A stretch of DNA of 5,882 bases from Phycisphaerae bacterium (GTDB lineage: Bacteria; Planctomycetota; Phycisphaerae; Phycisphaerales; UBA1924): the NCBI GenBank assembly GCA_016794945.1, contig JAEUIX010000042.1:1-5882 (forward strand), given 5' to 3'. The notes beneath the pieces are model-generated. The model ran no database searches. It was not told where the DNA came from and saw nothing but the letters and a program-made list of their open reading frames with translations. The position numbers and the translations under genes are program-made. Every line of letters begins with the position of its first letter. The stretch's first letter is position 1. Positions 5,360-5,882 of the stretch are shown here, one piece after another.

Positions 5360-5882
5360 ATGGCCTTCCACCGCACGCCGACCCTGCTGACCGCCACACT
5401 CGCCGCCGGCTTGCTCGCCTGTGCCGGCCTTGCCGGTTGCACCTCGACCCAATCCGCGCCGACCGCGGCTCAGGCCGCCGGCGAAGCCGGCAGTCGTTCC
5501 TTCGCCTCGCCCCGCCAGGCGGTCGACGAGATCCGAGCCATGGTTCGCGCCGAGCGGTGGGGGGATCTCGCGGCGTTCTACGACCTGCGTGGCAGTGGCC
5601 TCGACCGCCGGTCCCTCGCCGACGGCTCCTTCTTCGTCAATCCCGGCGGGTCCCGCGAGCCCGGTCCCGGCCGCACGCCCCGCATCCGCCACCCATTCTC
5701 ACCCGAGTTCCGGCTGTCGCGCATCCTGGCGACCGACGACGCCGAGGTCGTCGTGCTCGAAATGACGGTGGAGATCGACCAGGGCGCGGGCGCACCGGTG
5801 CAACGCGGCCTGGACTACTTCCGCATGAGGCGCATCGACGCAGGCTGGCAGGTCCTGCCGGGGCGGCCCACGCCCGCCGAGA
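5360..5882 (+). CDS. Putative lipoprotein with an NTF2-like C-terminal part (3' end outside window)
   Basis: The frame from ATG 5360 is open to the window edge (174 codons, no stop). GGAG at 5350-5353 lies 6 bases before the ATG and supports this start. Residues 1-27 form a lipoprotein signal: one Arg, a hydrophobic core, then a canonical lipobox Leu-Ala-Gly-Cys with Cys27; an earlier LLAC at 18-21 is a weaker alternative. A short Ala/Ser/Gln linker follows. Residues 52-76 (AVDEIRAMVRAERWGDLAAF in the middle) look like the long first helix of an NTF2-like or SnoaL-like fold. Strands at about 117-142 and 147-168, ending in a basic FRMRRIDAGWQVLPG, fit the curved sheet of that fold. That resemblance is pattern-based and the family is not firmly identified. 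No catalytic residues can be named. The gene is divergent from ppk2 and may share regulation, but no functional link is shown. Codon use is G/C-rich at third positions, like its neighbours. Confidence 0.75.
   Translation, partial: MAFHRTPTLLTATLAAGLLACAGLAGCTSTQSAPTAAQAAGEAGSRSFASPRQAVDEIRAMVRAERWGDLAAFYDLRGSGLDRRSLADGSFFVNPGGSREPGPGRTPRIRHPFSPEFRLSRILATDDAEVVVLEMTVEIDQGAGAPVQRGLDYFRMRRIDAGWQVLPGRPTPAE

Overview
The window is GC-rich bacterial DNA that best fits a planctomycete, probably of the class Phycisphaerae. This rests on the strong G/C preference at third codon positions, on two small envelope lipoproteins with planctomycete-style signal peptides, and above all on a multi-DUF11 protein whose C-terminal quarter resembles the chlamydial cysteine-rich protein OmcB (PVC superphylum). 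The assignment is inferred from protein style recalled from memory, not from a search.

Layout, left to right. At 1-267 (+) is the 3' end of a gene that looks like a SpoIIE/PP2C-type serine phosphatase. After 24 bases comes argC (292-1323, +), a complete arginine-biosynthesis reductase with no visible ribosome binding site and a possible leaderless start. It converges on a DUF11/OmcB-like lipoprotein gene (1458-3011, -), which ends in a palindrome and a textbook intrinsic terminator (1378-1413). A 454-base non-coding stretch (3012-3465) with several small dyads follows, then a tRNA-Val(GAC) gene (3466-3539, +). Next is a two-domain class II PPK2, a polyphosphate:AMP phosphotransferase (3630-5123, -), convergent with the tRNA. 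A 236-base divergent promoter region separates it from a second lipoprotein gene with an NTF2-like look (5360 to the window end, +, 3' end missing).

How the genes relate. The neighbours do not form an obvious pathway or operon: arginine synthesis, an envelope structural protein, a tRNA, polyphosphate-dependent nucleotide phosphorylation and an unknown lipoprotein stand side by side, mostly as single-gene transcription units. I found no mobile element, CRISPR array, defence module or clear new multi-gene system. The points most worth a second look are a recurrent GNTANNCT element at a promoter-like position upstream of four transcription units, the OmcB-like C-terminus, and the loss of the Walker B aspartate in the first PPK2 domain.
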